This document shows, in pieces, positions 50,860 through 60,400 of a stretch of 64,000 nt of DNA. This DNA comes from Bradyrhizobium oligotrophicum S58. GTDB taxonomy: Bacteria; Pseudomonadota; Alphaproteobacteria; Rhizobiales; Xanthobacteraceae. Within the stretch, counting starts at the first letter, position 1. The number at the start of each line of letters is the position of its first letter. Under the pieces are notes generated by a model. That model was not told the origin of the DNA. It did not search any database and saw nothing but the letters and a program-made list of their open reading frames with translations. Location of the stretch: NCBI RefSeq assembly GCF_000344805.1, contig NC_020453.1, forward strand, positions 4,807,001-4,871,000, given 5' to 3'. The position numbers and the translations under genes were made by a program.

Positions 50860-52548
50860 ATGCCGATCTACAAAACCCCGGGCGTTTACGTCGAAGAGAT
50901 CTCCCGATTGCCGCCATCGGTTGCCGAGGTATCGACCGCCATCCCGGCGTTCCTCGGCTACACTGAGAAAGGTCCGGCGATGGCCCGGGTCAGCTCGCTG
51001 CTGGAATACACCGCCACCTTCGGCGGTGCCAAGCCGACCGCCTTCGTCGCCTCGACGGCGACCGATGCGGCCACGGGACTGCCAACGATCGCGTTGACCG
51101 ATCCGGCCGCCGCCACCGGCCCCAGCCCCGACCGGCTGCTCTATTACGCCGTCAGTCACTACTTCGCCAATGGCGGCGGCCCCTGCTACATCTTTTCTCT
51201 CGGCGACTACACGAGTTCGCTCGCCAAGGCGGACTTCCTCAAGGCGCTCAACCTTCTCGCGCTGGAGGACGAGCCGACATTGATCGTCCTCACCGACGCC
51301 GTTCTGCTCGCCGCGGGCGACTATTTCGAGATCGCCCAGGCCGCGCTGACCCAGTGCGCGCGACTGAAGGACCGCTTTGCCATCCTGGACGTCCCGAAGG
51401 GCGACATCGCAACATTCAGGAACCAGGTCGGCGTCGACTATCTGTCGTACGGGGCCGCCTATCATCCGTATCTGCGCACGTCGCTGAACTTCGCCGTCGA
51501 CGAAAGCAAGATCCAGGTCAAGATCACCGATGCGCCGGTACCGCCGACCATCAAGGAGGTGCAGTTCCCCGCCAACGACGCCAACGGCATGATCGTCTCA
51601 TTCCAGAGCAACGATCCGACGACGACGCCAAAGGTTCAGCTCGTCGGCGGCGACAACGCGCAGCCTGTCGACATCTCCATCGTCAATGGCAAGCCGACGC
51701 TCGTCGTCACCAACGTCGCCGGCGGCAAGACCGCCAAGCAGGTGGTCGATCGCTGGACCGCCGTGAAGGCCGGACTGCCCTCCGTCGGCTTCGACGTGAG
51801 GATGCTGGGAACCGGCGCGGCCGCGTTGCAGACCACGCCGGCCGGCGACGGCGCCGATCTCGTGAAGGTCGGAGGCGGTGCGCCGCCGACGCCTGCGCTC
51901 GGCGACATCAAGCTCAGCGATACCGCGCGCTACAACCAGATCAAGGACGCGCTGAGCCGCCAGCGCGTGACCTTGCCGCCGAGCGCTGCGATCGCCGGGA
52001 TCTATGCCCGCGTCGACCGTGACCGCGGCGTCTGGAAGGCGCCCGCCAATGTCGGCGTGATGGCGATGGTCGGTGTCGACAAGAAGATGACGGATGCCGA
52101 CCAGGAATTGCTCAACGTCGATCCCACCGCCGGCAAGTCGATCAACGCGATCCGCGACTTCACCGGCAAGGGCACCATCGTCTGGGGCGCCCGCACGCTC
52201 GCCGGCAATGACAATGAATGGCGCTATGTGCCGGTGCGGCGCCTCTTCATCACCATCGAGGAGAACACCCGCAAGGCTTCCGGCTTTGCCGTGTTCGAAC
52301 CGAACGACGCCACGACCTGGCTGAAGGTCAGGGGCATGATCGAAAGCTATCTGTATTCGCTGTGGGAGCGCGGAGCGCTCGCCGGCTCGACGCCGGAAGC
52401 GGCCTATTACGTCAATGTCGGCCTCGGCAAGACCATGACGCCGCAGGACGTGCTGGAGGGCCGGCTGATCGTCGAGATCGGCATCGCGGCGGTCAGGCCC
52501 GCCGAATTCATCGTGCTGCGCTTCATGCACAAGCTGCAACAAGCCTGA
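50860..52548 (+). CDS. Contractile sheath protein (Pvc2/Afp2-like) with inserted domain
   Basis: 562-residue phage-tail-sheath-type protein. The N-terminus MPIYKTPGVYVEEISRLPPS is the universal sheath start, followed by AVSTAIPAFLGYT-like EVSTAIPAFLGYTEKGPA. The C-terminal sheath core includes ALSRQRVTLPPSAAIAGIYA, RVDRDRGVWKAPANVGV, LLNVDPTAGKSINAIRDF and the end VRPAEFIVLRFMHKLQQA. Between about residues 211 and 337 lies an extra beta-rich domain absent from minimal sheaths. AAGG about 10 bases upstream supports the start at 50860. It is the only sheath gene seen; Pvc and Afp clusters carry three. Confidence 0.94.
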   Translation: MPIYKTPGVYVEEISRLPPSVAEVSTAIPAFLGYTEKGPAMARVSSLLEYTATFGGAKPTAFVASTATDAATGLPTIALTDPAAATGPSPDRLLYYAVSHYFANGGGPCYIFSLGDYTSSLAKADFLKALNLLALEDEPTLIVLTDAVLLAAGDYFEIAQAALTQCARLKDRFAILDVPKGDIATFRNQVGVDYLSYGAAYHPYLRTSLNFAVDESKIQVKITDAPVPPTIKEVQFPANDANGMIVSFQSNDPTTTPKVQLVGGDNAQPVDISIVNGKPTLVVTNVAGGKTAKQVVDRWTAVKAGLPSVGFDVRMLGTGAAALQTTPAGDGADLVKVGGGAPPTPALGDIKLSDTARYNQIKDALSRQRVTLPPSAAIAGIYARVDRDRGVWKAPANVGVMAMVGVDKKMTDADQELLNVDPTAGKSINAIRDFTGKGTIVWGARTLAGNDNEWRYVPVRRLFITIEENTRKASGFAVFEPNDATTWLKVRGMIESYLYSLWERGALAGSTPEAAYYVNVGLGKTMTPQDVLEGRLIVEIGIAAVRPAEFIVLRFMHKLQQA

Positions 52549-52579
52549 TCGATATCGACAGATATAAGGGAGCGCAGAG

Positions 52580-53053
52580 ATGGCTGTCAGCGCCAGCGAA
52601 ATCAAGGCCACCTATCCATTGCCGGTCTACAACTTCCGCGTCGAGATCGGCCCCAATGCGGTGGCGTTCTCGGAGGTGTCGGGACTGTCGATCCACTACG
52701 AGGTCACGACGTTCAAGGAGAGCCAGACCGGCGGCGGCAGCGCCGGTCCCCGGATCATCCACATGCCGTCGCAGCCGCAACCCGTGAACGTGACGCTCAA
52801 GAAGGGCGTGGCCCGCAGTGCCAGCGTCGCGGCGCTCTACAGCTGGATCAAGACCGTCACGCTCAACCAGGTCGAGAAGAAGGACGTCGTGATCAGGCTG
52901 TGCGACGAGCAGGGCAAGCCCGTCATCAGCTGGACGGTCATCAACGCCTTCCCGACCAAGCTCGATGGGCCCGCTTTCGATGCCAAGTCGAACGAGGTCG
53001 CCGTCGAGTCGCTCGAGCTCCGGGCCGACGCCATCACCATGACCGAGGCGTGA
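52580..53053 (+). CDS. Inner tube protein, gp19/Hcp-like (Pvc1-like)
   Basis: 157-residue tube protein of the T4 gp19 family. It begins MAVSASEIKATYPLPVYNFR then VEIGPNAVAFSEVSGLSIHYEVTTFKES. The tube signature VTLKKGVARSASVAALYSWI is at the middle, and NEVAVESLELRADAITMTEA ends it. GGGAGCG at 52568-52574 is the ribosome site. It would stack as hexameric rings inside the sheath and carry cargo. It is the first of three gp19-type genes in a row. Confidence 0.93.
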   Translation: MAVSASEIKATYPLPVYNFRVEIGPNAVAFSEVSGLSIHYEVTTFKESQTGGGSAGPRIIHMPSQPQPVNVTLKKGVARSASVAALYSWIKTVTLNQVEKKDVVIRLCDEQGKPVISWTVINAFPTKLDGPAFDAKSNEVAVESLELRADAITMTEA

Positions 53054-53061
53054 CATCAGCA

Positions 53062-53511
53062 ATGCCCGACGACAAGGCGACGCAGAAGTTGCTCTACCCG
53101 CTGCCTGGTTACAATTTCCAGGTCACGGTCGATTCGGACTCGGCGAGCTTCGTCGAGGTCGCGGGTCTTGCGAGTGAATACGAGACCGTGACCTACCGGC
53201 ACGGTTTCAGCCGCTGGGAAGGCGAGGACGTGACGCGCTTTCCCAAGCGCAGCCATAGCACGGTGACGCTGAAAAAGGGCGTGATGCGAGGCGGCAACTT
53301 CCTGTCGCAATGGCTGACGGCCGATCCGCCGTCAGCGCGCGCGCTCGCGATCAGCCTTTGCGACGAAGCAGGCGCACCGGTCGTGGTCTGGCACGTCAAG
53401 GAGGCTATTCCGGTCAAGCTCGCCGCGCCGGGCTTCGACGTCAACGGCACGCAGATCGCCGTCGAGACAATCGATCTGCTCGCAAGTGGAATTTCCGTCG
53501 AGTATCTGTGA
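53062..53511 (+). CDS. Second inner tube protein, gp19-like (Pvc5-like)
   Basis: 149-residue gp19-family protein: LLYPLPGYNFQVTVDSDSAS, FVEVAGLASEYETVTYRHGF, then HSTVTLKKGVMRGGNFLSQW and GTQIAVETIDLLASGISVEY. In Pvc/Afp particles the second and third tube-type proteins form the tube start and the baseplate hub adaptor. The ATG at 53062 lies 9 bases after the previous stop. It is clearly paralogous to the gene before it. Confidence 0.9.
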   Translation: MPDDKATQKLLYPLPGYNFQVTVDSDSASFVEVAGLASEYETVTYRHGFSRWEGEDVTRFPKRSHSTVTLKKGVMRGGNFLSQWLTADPPSARALAISLCDEAGAPVVVWHVKEAIPVKLAAPGFDVNGTQIAVETIDLLASGISVEYL

Positions 53512-53512
53512 C

Positions 53513-53965
53513 ATGCCGGTCAAGGACCTCCCTCTAAGCTTCCGCTTCGGCGTGTTCTTCTTCGTCGGCGGCCTCGTGCCGAATCCGATCGATATCCGTT
53601 TCCAGAAGGTGTCGGGCCTGGGGGCCACCGTGTCGCTGAAGACGCACGCCGAGGGCGGGCAGAATCTCTACACGCATCGCTTTCCCGAGACGATCGGCTA
53701 CCAGAACCTCGTGCTGGAGCGCAGCGCGCCGCTGATCTCCCCGCTCGACATCGAGTTCAACATCTCGCTGTCGCTGTTCAAATTCTCCGCCTCGAACGTC
53801 CTGGTGACGCTGTTCGACGACAGCGGTGCGCCGACGGCGGGCTGGATGTTCCTCAACACCTATCCGGTGCGGTGGGCGACGTCGGATCTCGATGCCGGAC
53901 AAAACGGCGTCGTGATCGACACGATGGAGCTCGCCTACACCCGCATGCAGATCATGAGGCTCTGA
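53513..53965 (+). CDS. Third gp19-like tube/hub-adaptor protein
   Basis: 150-residue protein beginning MPVKDLPLSFRFGVFFFVGG. It keeps the gp19 pattern IDIRFQKVSGLGATVSLKTH, LVLERSAPLISPLDIEF and a C-terminal DTMELAYTRMQIMRL. It lacks the VTLKKGV signature of the other two, so it probably occupies a special ring position between tube and spike hub. The ATG is one base after the previous stop (TGACATG). Confidence 0.85.
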   Translation: MPVKDLPLSFRFGVFFFVGGLVPNPIDIRFQKVSGLGATVSLKTHAEGGQNLYTHRFPETIGYQNLVLERSAPLISPLDIEFNISLSLFKFSASNVLVTLFDDSGAPTAGWMFLNTYPVRWATSDLDAGQNGVVIDTMELAYTRMQIMRL

Positions 53966-53968
53966 CCC

Positions 53969-54133
53969 ATGCCCGTCGAGATCCGTGAGCTGATCATCCG
54001 TGCCGTGGTCGATCCCCACAAGGTCGACGAGCACAGTCCTGCATCGAATGCCCCGGCGTTCGATCGCGACGCGCTGGTGCAGGCCTGCGTCGACGAAACC
54101 CTGCGCATCCTGCGCCGCCAGAAGGAGCGCTGA
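53969..54133 (+). CDS. Small DUF5908-type eCIS protein (Pvc6-like)
   Basis: 54-residue protein, MPVEIRELIIRAVVDPHKVD at the N-terminus and DETLRILRRQKER at the end. This short MP(V/I)EI(R/K)EL-(V/I)I-(R/K) start is typical of the DUF5908 proteins found at this place in eCIS clusters. It starts 3 bases after one stop and ends 2 bases before the next start, so it is firmly within the operon. The role is unknown; it is probably a small baseplate or assembly part. Confidence 0.8.
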   Translation: MPVEIRELIIRAVVDPHKVDEHSPASNAPAFDRDALVQACVDETLRILRRQKER

Positions 54134-54135
54134 CG

Positions 54136-54843
54136 ATGGGCTTTCCCGACTTGTTCAAGCTCGAGAAGCTGCAGATCTCCGCCTTCACCGATGCCAAGCG
54201 GCAGAAGAGCAAGGAAATCGACGGCTCGCCGTTCGTGGCGATGTTCAATCCGCAGACATTGAGCCAGACCAACAGCAATCTGTTCGAGCCGGGAAAGGCC
54301 GCGGGCGGCGCCGAGCAGGTCGCGACCTTCATCCGGACCCAGCCGAGCTCCATCGAACTGACCTTGCTGCTCGACGGCACCGGCGTCGAGGAGATGGGCC
54401 TCGTCAACCTGTTCTCCGACACCAAGAGCGTCAAGGACCGCATCGACAGCTTCCTCGCCATCGCCTACCAGCCGCAAAGCGAGACCCATGAGCCGAGCTA
54501 TCTGAACCTGAAATGGGGCAAGTTCAGCTTCAATTGCCGGCTGACCACCGTCACCATCAACTATACGAGCTTCGAGCGCGACGGCTCGCCCTTGCGCGCC
54601 GAGCTCGTGCTGACGCTCACGGCCGATGACGACGTTGCAAAGCAGCAGTCCAAGCTCGCCTTCACCTCGCCCGACGTGTCGCATGCGCGCCTGGTGCGCG
54701 GCGGTGATACCCTGCCGCTCATGGTCCATGCCGTCTATGGCAGCACGGTCCATACGCCGCGCGTCGCCCGCGTCAACGGGTTGAACCACCTGCGCGGACT
54801 GGAGCCGGGTCAGACCCTGATCTTTCCGCCGCTGTCGCGCTAG
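54136..54843 (+). CDS. LysM-type baseplate protein (Pvc7/Afp7-like)
   Basis: 235-residue protein. The N-terminal part FPDLFKLEKLQISAFTDAKR then FVAMFNPQTLSQTNSN is typical of Pvc7 and gp53-like proteins. The end is a LysM-like fold: LVRGGDTLPLMVHAVYGSTV then NGLNHLRGLEPGQTLIFPPL. In such particles it clamps the tube-spike hub. The ATG is 2 bases after the preceding stop. Confidence 0.9.
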   Translation: MGFPDLFKLEKLQISAFTDAKRQKSKEIDGSPFVAMFNPQTLSQTNSNLFEPGKAAGGAEQVATFIRTQPSSIELTLLLDGTGVEEMGLVNLFSDTKSVKDRIDSFLAIAYQPQSETHEPSYLNLKWGKFSFNCRLTTVTINYTSFERDGSPLRAELVLTLTADDDVAKQQSKLAFTSPDVSHARLVRGGDTLPLMVHAVYGSTVHTPRVARVNGLNHLRGLEPGQTLIFPPLSR

Positions 54844-54852
54844 GAGCCGGAT

Positions 54853-56490
54853 GTGGCGGACGGCTTCACCATTCCCACGATCCTCGTCGCCGGAAGCGCG
54901 ATGCCGCCTGGCTTTGCGCTGCTCTCGATCGACGTGTCGCATTCCGTGAACCGCATTCCCACCGCGATGATTTCGATCCAAGCCAACGGAGCGGTGGCGG
55001 ACGAGGTGCCGCTGATGGCCGGCGGCCCATTCAAGCCGGCGGGGGAGGTGGAGATCAAGCTGCGCCGCGCCGGCGAAGACGACATCAGCGTGTTCAAGGG
55101 TATCGTCACCGCCTTCTTCGTCCACACGCGCGATGGCCAGCCGACGCTGGACGTGGTCGTCAAGGACAAGGCCGTCAAGCTGACCGGCGCGCGCCATAGC
55201 CGGATCTGGACCGACACCACGGACAGCGACGCGATCCGTTCCATCGTGAGCGACGCGTCGCTGACGGTAGACGACGTGCCCGACACGACCCCGTCGCACA
55301 AAACCCTGGTGCAGCATGATTGCACCGACTGGGATTTCATCCTGACCCGTGCCGATGCCCAAGGCCTGGGCGCCACGGCCTTCGACGGCAAGGTGTCACT
55401 GAAGAAGCTCGCGGTCGATGGCGACACCGCCTACGGCTTCTCGCTCGGGCTCGATCCGATCACCGACCTCCATTTCGAGCTGGACGCCGCGAGCCAGGCT
55501 CCGAGCGTCGACGGCATCGCTTGGGACCCGAAGCAGCTGGCGCCTGCGGAGCCTGCCACGGCCGAAATGCTCAGCCTGCCGCAGGGCGAGATCGGGACCG
55601 CATCGATCGGCGATGAACTCGGCATGCCGCCGGTTCGTCTTACCCATATGGTCCCGCTGCAGCCGGACGAAGTCAAAGCCTGGACGAACGCGCGCGCGGC
55701 CCGCGCACGGCTGGCGCTGATCCGCGGCCGCATGTCCGTGGCAGGCCTTCCCAGCGCCAAGCCGATGGATATTGCCGAGCTGGCCGGCCTCGGCGATCTG
55801 CTCAACGGCAAGGTGCTCGTGACGGGCGTGCGCCACCGGCTCGACTCGCACGGCTTCTCGACCGACCTTCAGTTCGGCCTGTCGTCGGAGCCCGCGGGCC
55901 GGCTGCCCGAGCTCGCCAACATGGAAGCCGGCGGCCTGCTGCCGCCGATCTCGGGGCTTCATCTCGGCACCATCGCCGACTCGTCGGGGGACGACCCGGA
56001 GAACGAAAGCCGTATCCAGGTCAGCGTCTCCTCCGTTCTCACCGAGCCGCCGAAGCCGCTATGGGCGCGGATCGCCAGCCCCGACGCCGGCGACAAGCGC
56101 GGCTTCTGCTTCAGGCCGGAGCCAGGCGATGAAGTTCTCGTCGGTTTCCTCGGCGGCGATCCACGGCATCCGATCGTGCTCGGCCGTCTCTGGGGCGGCA
56201 AGAACAAGCTTCCTTCGGGGTTCACCGATGCCAAGCAGAAAGGCATCGTCGGCAGGAAGGACACGCGCGTCGTACTGTCGGAAGCCGACAAGCCGTCGAT
56301 CACGATCAGCACGCCGGGCGGACGGACCGTCATCCTCGACGACGACGGCGAGAGCATCACGCTGTCGGACAAGAACAACAACAAGTTCACCTTGGATGCG
56401 AACGGCATCACCATCGACTCAGCCAAGGACCTCGTCATCCAGGCCAAGGGAGCCATCAAGATCAAGGGCAGCACGATCGACCTGAACTGA
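54853..56490 (+). CDS. Spike protein, VgrG/gp27-gp5-like (Pvc8/Afp8-like)
   Basis: 545-residue central spike. Residues about 1-350 correspond to the gp27-like (phage late control D) hub: SIDVSHSVNRIPTAMISIQA and LVQHDCTDWDFILTRADAQG. About 365-450 is the OB-fold part, with FRPEPGDEVLVGFLGGDPRH and PIVLGRLWGG. The last 75 residues are the beta-helix needle (ITISTPGGRTVILDDDGESI then DLVIQAKGAIKIKGSTIDLN). No effector domain follows. The start is GTG at 54853; TAGGAGCC upstream is the ribosome site and overlaps the previous stop. Confidence 0.93.
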   Translation: MADGFTIPTILVAGSAMPPGFALLSIDVSHSVNRIPTAMISIQANGAVADEVPLMAGGPFKPAGEVEIKLRRAGEDDISVFKGIVTAFFVHTRDGQPTLDVVVKDKAVKLTGARHSRIWTDTTDSDAIRSIVSDASLTVDDVPDTTPSHKTLVQHDCTDWDFILTRADAQGLGATAFDGKVSLKKLAVDGDTAYGFSLGLDPITDLHFELDAASQAPSVDGIAWDPKQLAPAEPATAEMLSLPQGEIGTASIGDELGMPPVRLTHMVPLQPDEVKAWTNARAARARLALIRGRMSVAGLPSAKPMDIAELAGLGDLLNGKVLVTGVRHRLDSHGFSTDLQFGLSSEPAGRLPELANMEAGGLLPPISGLHLGTIADSSGDDPENESRIQVSVSSVLTEPPKPLWARIASPDAGDKRGFCFRPEPGDEVLVGFLGGDPRHPIVLGRLWGGKNKLPSGFTDAKQKGIVGRKDTRVVLSEADKPSITISTPGGRTVILDDDGESITLSDKNNNKFTLDANGITIDSAKDLVIQAKGAIKIKGSTIDLN

Positions 56491-56565
56491 TTTGAACAAC
56501 GTCATCAAGTGGCGTGCGAGGAGGCAGAGCATGCGTGGCTTTACTTTGCAGCGGGCGGATCGGCC

Positions 56566-56982
56566 ATGACCGCGTCAGCCGGTTATCTCGGGCGCGGCTG
56601 GGCGTTTCCGCCGCAGTTCGGCCCCGACGGATCCGACGTCGCCATGGTCGCCGGCGAGGATGACATTGCCCAGAGCCTGACGATCCTGTTCGGCACGGCG
56701 CTCGGCGAGCGCGTGATGCGGCAGGATTTCGGCTGCGACGTGTTCCGCTACATGTTCGAGGAGATCGACCAGACTCTGCTGACGTCGATCCGAGAGGCCG
56801 TGTCGGACGCGATCCTCTATCACGAGACGCGTATTCGCCTCGACGGCGTCGATGTCACGAATGACGGCCAGACTCCTGGCCTCGTGCTGATCGCGATCCG
56901 CTACACGGTCCGCGCCAACAATTCCCGTTTCAACATGGTCTATCCCTATTATCTCAACGAAGCGGTGAGAGCTGCGCCGTGA
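56566..56982 (+). CDS. gp25/GPW-like baseplate wedge protein (Pvc9-like)
   Basis: 138-residue gp25-family protein, the nucleus of sheath assembly on the baseplate. Recognised by WAFPPQFGPDGSDVAMVAGE, ILFGTALGERVMRQDFGCDV and MFEEIDQTLLTSIREAVSDA. The start at 56566 is chosen from protein fit; an in-frame GTG at 56509 would add 19 residues of poor quality. It overlaps the PAAR-like gene by GTGA. Confidence 0.92.
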   Translation: MTASAGYLGRGWAFPPQFGPDGSDVAMVAGEDDIAQSLTILFGTALGERVMRQDFGCDVFRYMFEEIDQTLLTSIREAVSDAILYHETRIRLDGVDVTNDGQTPGLVLIAIRYTVRANNSRFNMVYPYYLNEAVRAAP

Positions 56983-57413
56983 GCGATGTGATCGTGATCG
57001 ATGGCGACATGACCACGTTCAAGCCGAGCTTCGGCGCGGCAACGGTGGTCGTGCGCCCTGGTCGCATCACCGCGAGCGGCAAGGCCCGAGTCCTGGGCAA
57101 ACTCGCCTGCGTCGTCGGCGACGAGACCAGCGTATCGGTCGCAGGCTGCATGTATTCGGCCGGTCCCTACTCGATTCCCGGCACCGGAACGCTCTCGATT
57201 GCCTCTCTCGCCGCCAACCAGCAGGCCGGGACCTGCCAGACCGGCAGTAAGAAGCTGCTGCTGAAGGGCGGCTCCTTTACCGCACGCTTCACCGTGTCGG
57301 TTCCGGCGATGCAGCCGCCGCCGGGTCCCGGCTCGCCGATCCCCGATCCGACGCCGACCTATAGCGGCAGCGGCAGCTTCGTCGCGACCGACGCGACAGT
57401 GAAGGCGGGGTGA
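56979..57413 (+). CDS. PAAR-like spike-tip protein (Pvc10-like candidate)
   Basis: 144-residue protein starting with GTG in the gp25 stop. It contains GKARVLGKLACVVGDETSVS and YSIPGTGTLSIASLAANQQA, in keeping with a PAAR-like cone protein, which is expected here to sharpen the spike. A Pro-rich stretch PAMQPPPGPGSPIPDPTPT lies near the C-terminus. The classical PAAR repeats are not clear, so the call rests on position and glycine-rich beta character. Confidence 0.68.
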   Translation: MSDVIVIDGDMTTFKPSFGAATVVVRPGRITASGKARVLGKLACVVGDETSVSVAGCMYSAGPYSIPGTGTLSIASLAANQQAGTCQTGSKKLLLKGGSFTARFTVSVPAMQPPPGPGSPIPDPTPTYSGSGSFVATDATVKAG

Positions 57414-57416
57414 GCA

Positions 57417-60400
57417 ATGGCGCCGCAGCCCCCCACCGAGATCCCCTCGCCTCGCCGTGACGGCACCAGCCAGTTCGCGCGGCTGCAGGCGACCATGATC
57501 ATCTCCGATCGATATCCGGACGGGGTCGGTGTCGACGAGCGGACGACGCGCGATCTTTTGGGGTTCCTGCGCACCTACGTCGAACACCTGGTCTACTACG
57601 ATGCCGACAACCAGCCGGCCGGTGATTGGTCGGGGCTGCTTGGCGATCTGACCGACGATCAGATCATCTCCTTCATCGACAATCCCGCGGCGGCATCCGA
57701 CGACAGGCTGCGCCGGCCGCATCTCGTGCTGCTGCTGGCCTTGTTCAGGCTGCTTGGCACGGCGCGAGACGCGCTGAACGGCCTCGTGCCGCGCCATCTC
57801 GACTACTACTATCGCGACGTGCTGCGGCTCTCGCCGAAGCCACCGGTGCCCGACCAGGTATTCGTGCTGTTCGACCTCGCCAATGGCGCGCAGGCGGTGC
57901 AGATCCCCGCGGGCACCCGGCTGCCGGCGGGGCGCGATGCCGCCAAGCGCGAGCGCTTCTTTCGCACCGATGCCGACGTCGTGGTCAACCGCGCCAAGAT
58001 CAGCAGGCTGACGACTGTCTTCACGGACAAGCTCCTGATCGGGCTCGCCGAGGCGCGCGACCCCAGGAAGGGCGCACTCGGCACCAAGGAGGACCGCTTC
58101 ATCGCGATGCTGCGGCTGGCCCTCGGCGAGCCTTCGCCCGGCGGCCCGTTGCCGTCCTATGCTGGCAAGCCCGTCACCTACGCCCTGCTGCAGTCGCTCG
58201 CGGCACTGGTCGCCTTCGCGCCGACGACGCTTCACCTGCAACATTTCGAATTGCGCGAGCTGATCGACCGCAAGCGCACTCGCGACAATGCCGGCGCCGA
58301 CTGGACCAAGATCAACGCCATCCTTCAAACGGCAGGACGCGACGCCCGCCACGATCCGAACTTTGTGCTCAATCCGGCCAATCCGCGCGACTTCAACGCC
58401 AACCTCGCCACCGCGCTGAACGGCGCCCCCAACTTTGCTGGTCTGCCGGAGATCACGACCGTCGACGATCTCTACGTGCAGCGCTACCGCCGGGACGTGC
58501 AGGATGCGATTGTGCAGAAGCTGCACATGCCTCTCGTGACCTTCGTCACGATGATGGATCTCAAGCGCGCCTCCGATGCCGATTGGCGCGTCATCAACGG
58601 CCTGCTCGAACATGCCGGCCAGGACAAGCGCAACAAAAAAGACTACAGCCTGCCGGTGACCGATCCCGCCGACTTCACGGGCAACATGAAGGAGGCCGTC
58701 GGACCGATCGACTACACGCCGACCGGCACGACCTCGATCGACACCTATGCCGCCGCCGTCTGCAACCTCGAAGCCTACTTCTTCATGTCGGCCGAGGTAT
58801 TCGGCAGCATGATGGCGACCGCCGAGCAGCCTGAAGCCAGCGTGTCCGAACATGCATGGCAGCAGGTCTACGACAATCTCGAAGAGGCCCTGCGGAAGAA
58901 GGTGTTTGCGGCAAGGCGCGAGGTGCTGCGCAAGATGCGTGAGCAAGCCGGCGATCCCGCCGCCGGCCTTCAATTGATCCTCGCCGGTGCCGCCGGCGCA
59001 TCGCCCAGCGCCACGACGGGCCAGCTTCTGGAGGAGTTGAAGGACTGGGCGCCGGCGGCGGACATACAGGCCCTCAAGGCGATCGCGGATGCGCCGAAGA
59101 CGGCAAGCGCCGACCAATGGCTTCAGGCCTACGACATTCTCGAACGCGCCTCGCGCAAGCGCACCCAGCTGCCGGATCCGCAGCCACTCCGTCAGGACTG
59201 GCTCAATCTCTATGCCTATGCGGACGCGCCGGCCGTGCATCCGAGCCCGGAGCTCGAGTCACGCTGGAAAACATTTGGTGCAGCACCGCCGGCGCAATCA
59301 CCGGATCAGGCGCCGCCTGAGACCCTTGGGCTTGCGATTGGCTCGCCGCTGTTCGCGCTCAGCGCCGGGACACGGCAGATCACCTTCAATTTCGGCTTCT
59401 ACGACGATGGCGGCGAGCTGATCGTCGCCGCGCCCGAACAGCCGTTCTCGGTTCAAGTCAGCACGGCCGACGGCTGGGTCACGCTGTCAGCCGACAAGGT
59501 GGAGGTCGCGGGCGATGCCAATGTCGACTACAGCAAGCTCGACGACATCGCACCGATCCCCGGCACGACAAAGCTGATCGGCCTGCGCGTTCGGCTCACT
59601 CTGCCTTCGAGCATGCCGGCACTTGCGCCGCTGCCGGCGGATCAGGTGCTCGCAGGGTGCCCGTGGCCGATGGTGCGGCTGACGCTGCGCCAGATCTGGG
59701 ACGGCACGCTCGGCCGCTGGGTGATCCGCTACGCGCGGCTGCGCTCGCTGCGGCTCGCGCGCATCCACATGCGCGCGGCCGTCGGATCCTACATCCAGCC
59801 GGCGCAGAACGGCGAGCCGCTCGGCCCGCTGCTGCTGGAAAACGACCTCGGCCCACTCGACGGCAAGCGGCCGTTCGAACCCTTTGGACCGCAGCCGGAC
59901 GCCGGCGCCATGCTCTGGATCGGGCATGCCGATCTTCAGAACAAGCGGCTGCGGGCCGTCAAACTGCGGCTCGACTGGATGGGCGGTCCAGCCAATCTCA
60001 AAGACGTCTATAAGGCCTACCCGCTGCAGGATCCGTTCACGGCCAAGGTCAGCCTGGTTTCTGGTCCCGTGATCACGCCGCAAGGCGGCGCAAGCTCGCT
60101 GTTCGTCAGCGACCCAGCCGACCGAAGCGGCCGAACGCAGGACGCCAGCAAACCACAGCCCCTCGAGATCGCGTCCGTCAGCGACGCCTTACAGCCCTAC
60201 GCCGTTCCCTCGCCGTCCACCACATCCGCGTCGGCGCGCAATCTGCCGCATGCGCTACGGCTCGAATTGTCCGTCGGCTTCGGCCATCGCGACTATGCCG
60301 GGCTTGCCGCGACCAAGGCGATTGCGCTTGCGGTCGATACGGCCGTCTTCGCCAAGTCCGGCGGCACGATCACCGCGGCCAACTATACGGTCGGCCAGCC

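Noticed and set aside
56949..59240. Long minus-strand open frame opposite the large baseplate gene (also 60255-62318)
   Set aside because: GC-rich antisense shadow rich in Arg, Gly and Ala; the plus strand encodes a recognisable baseplate protein.
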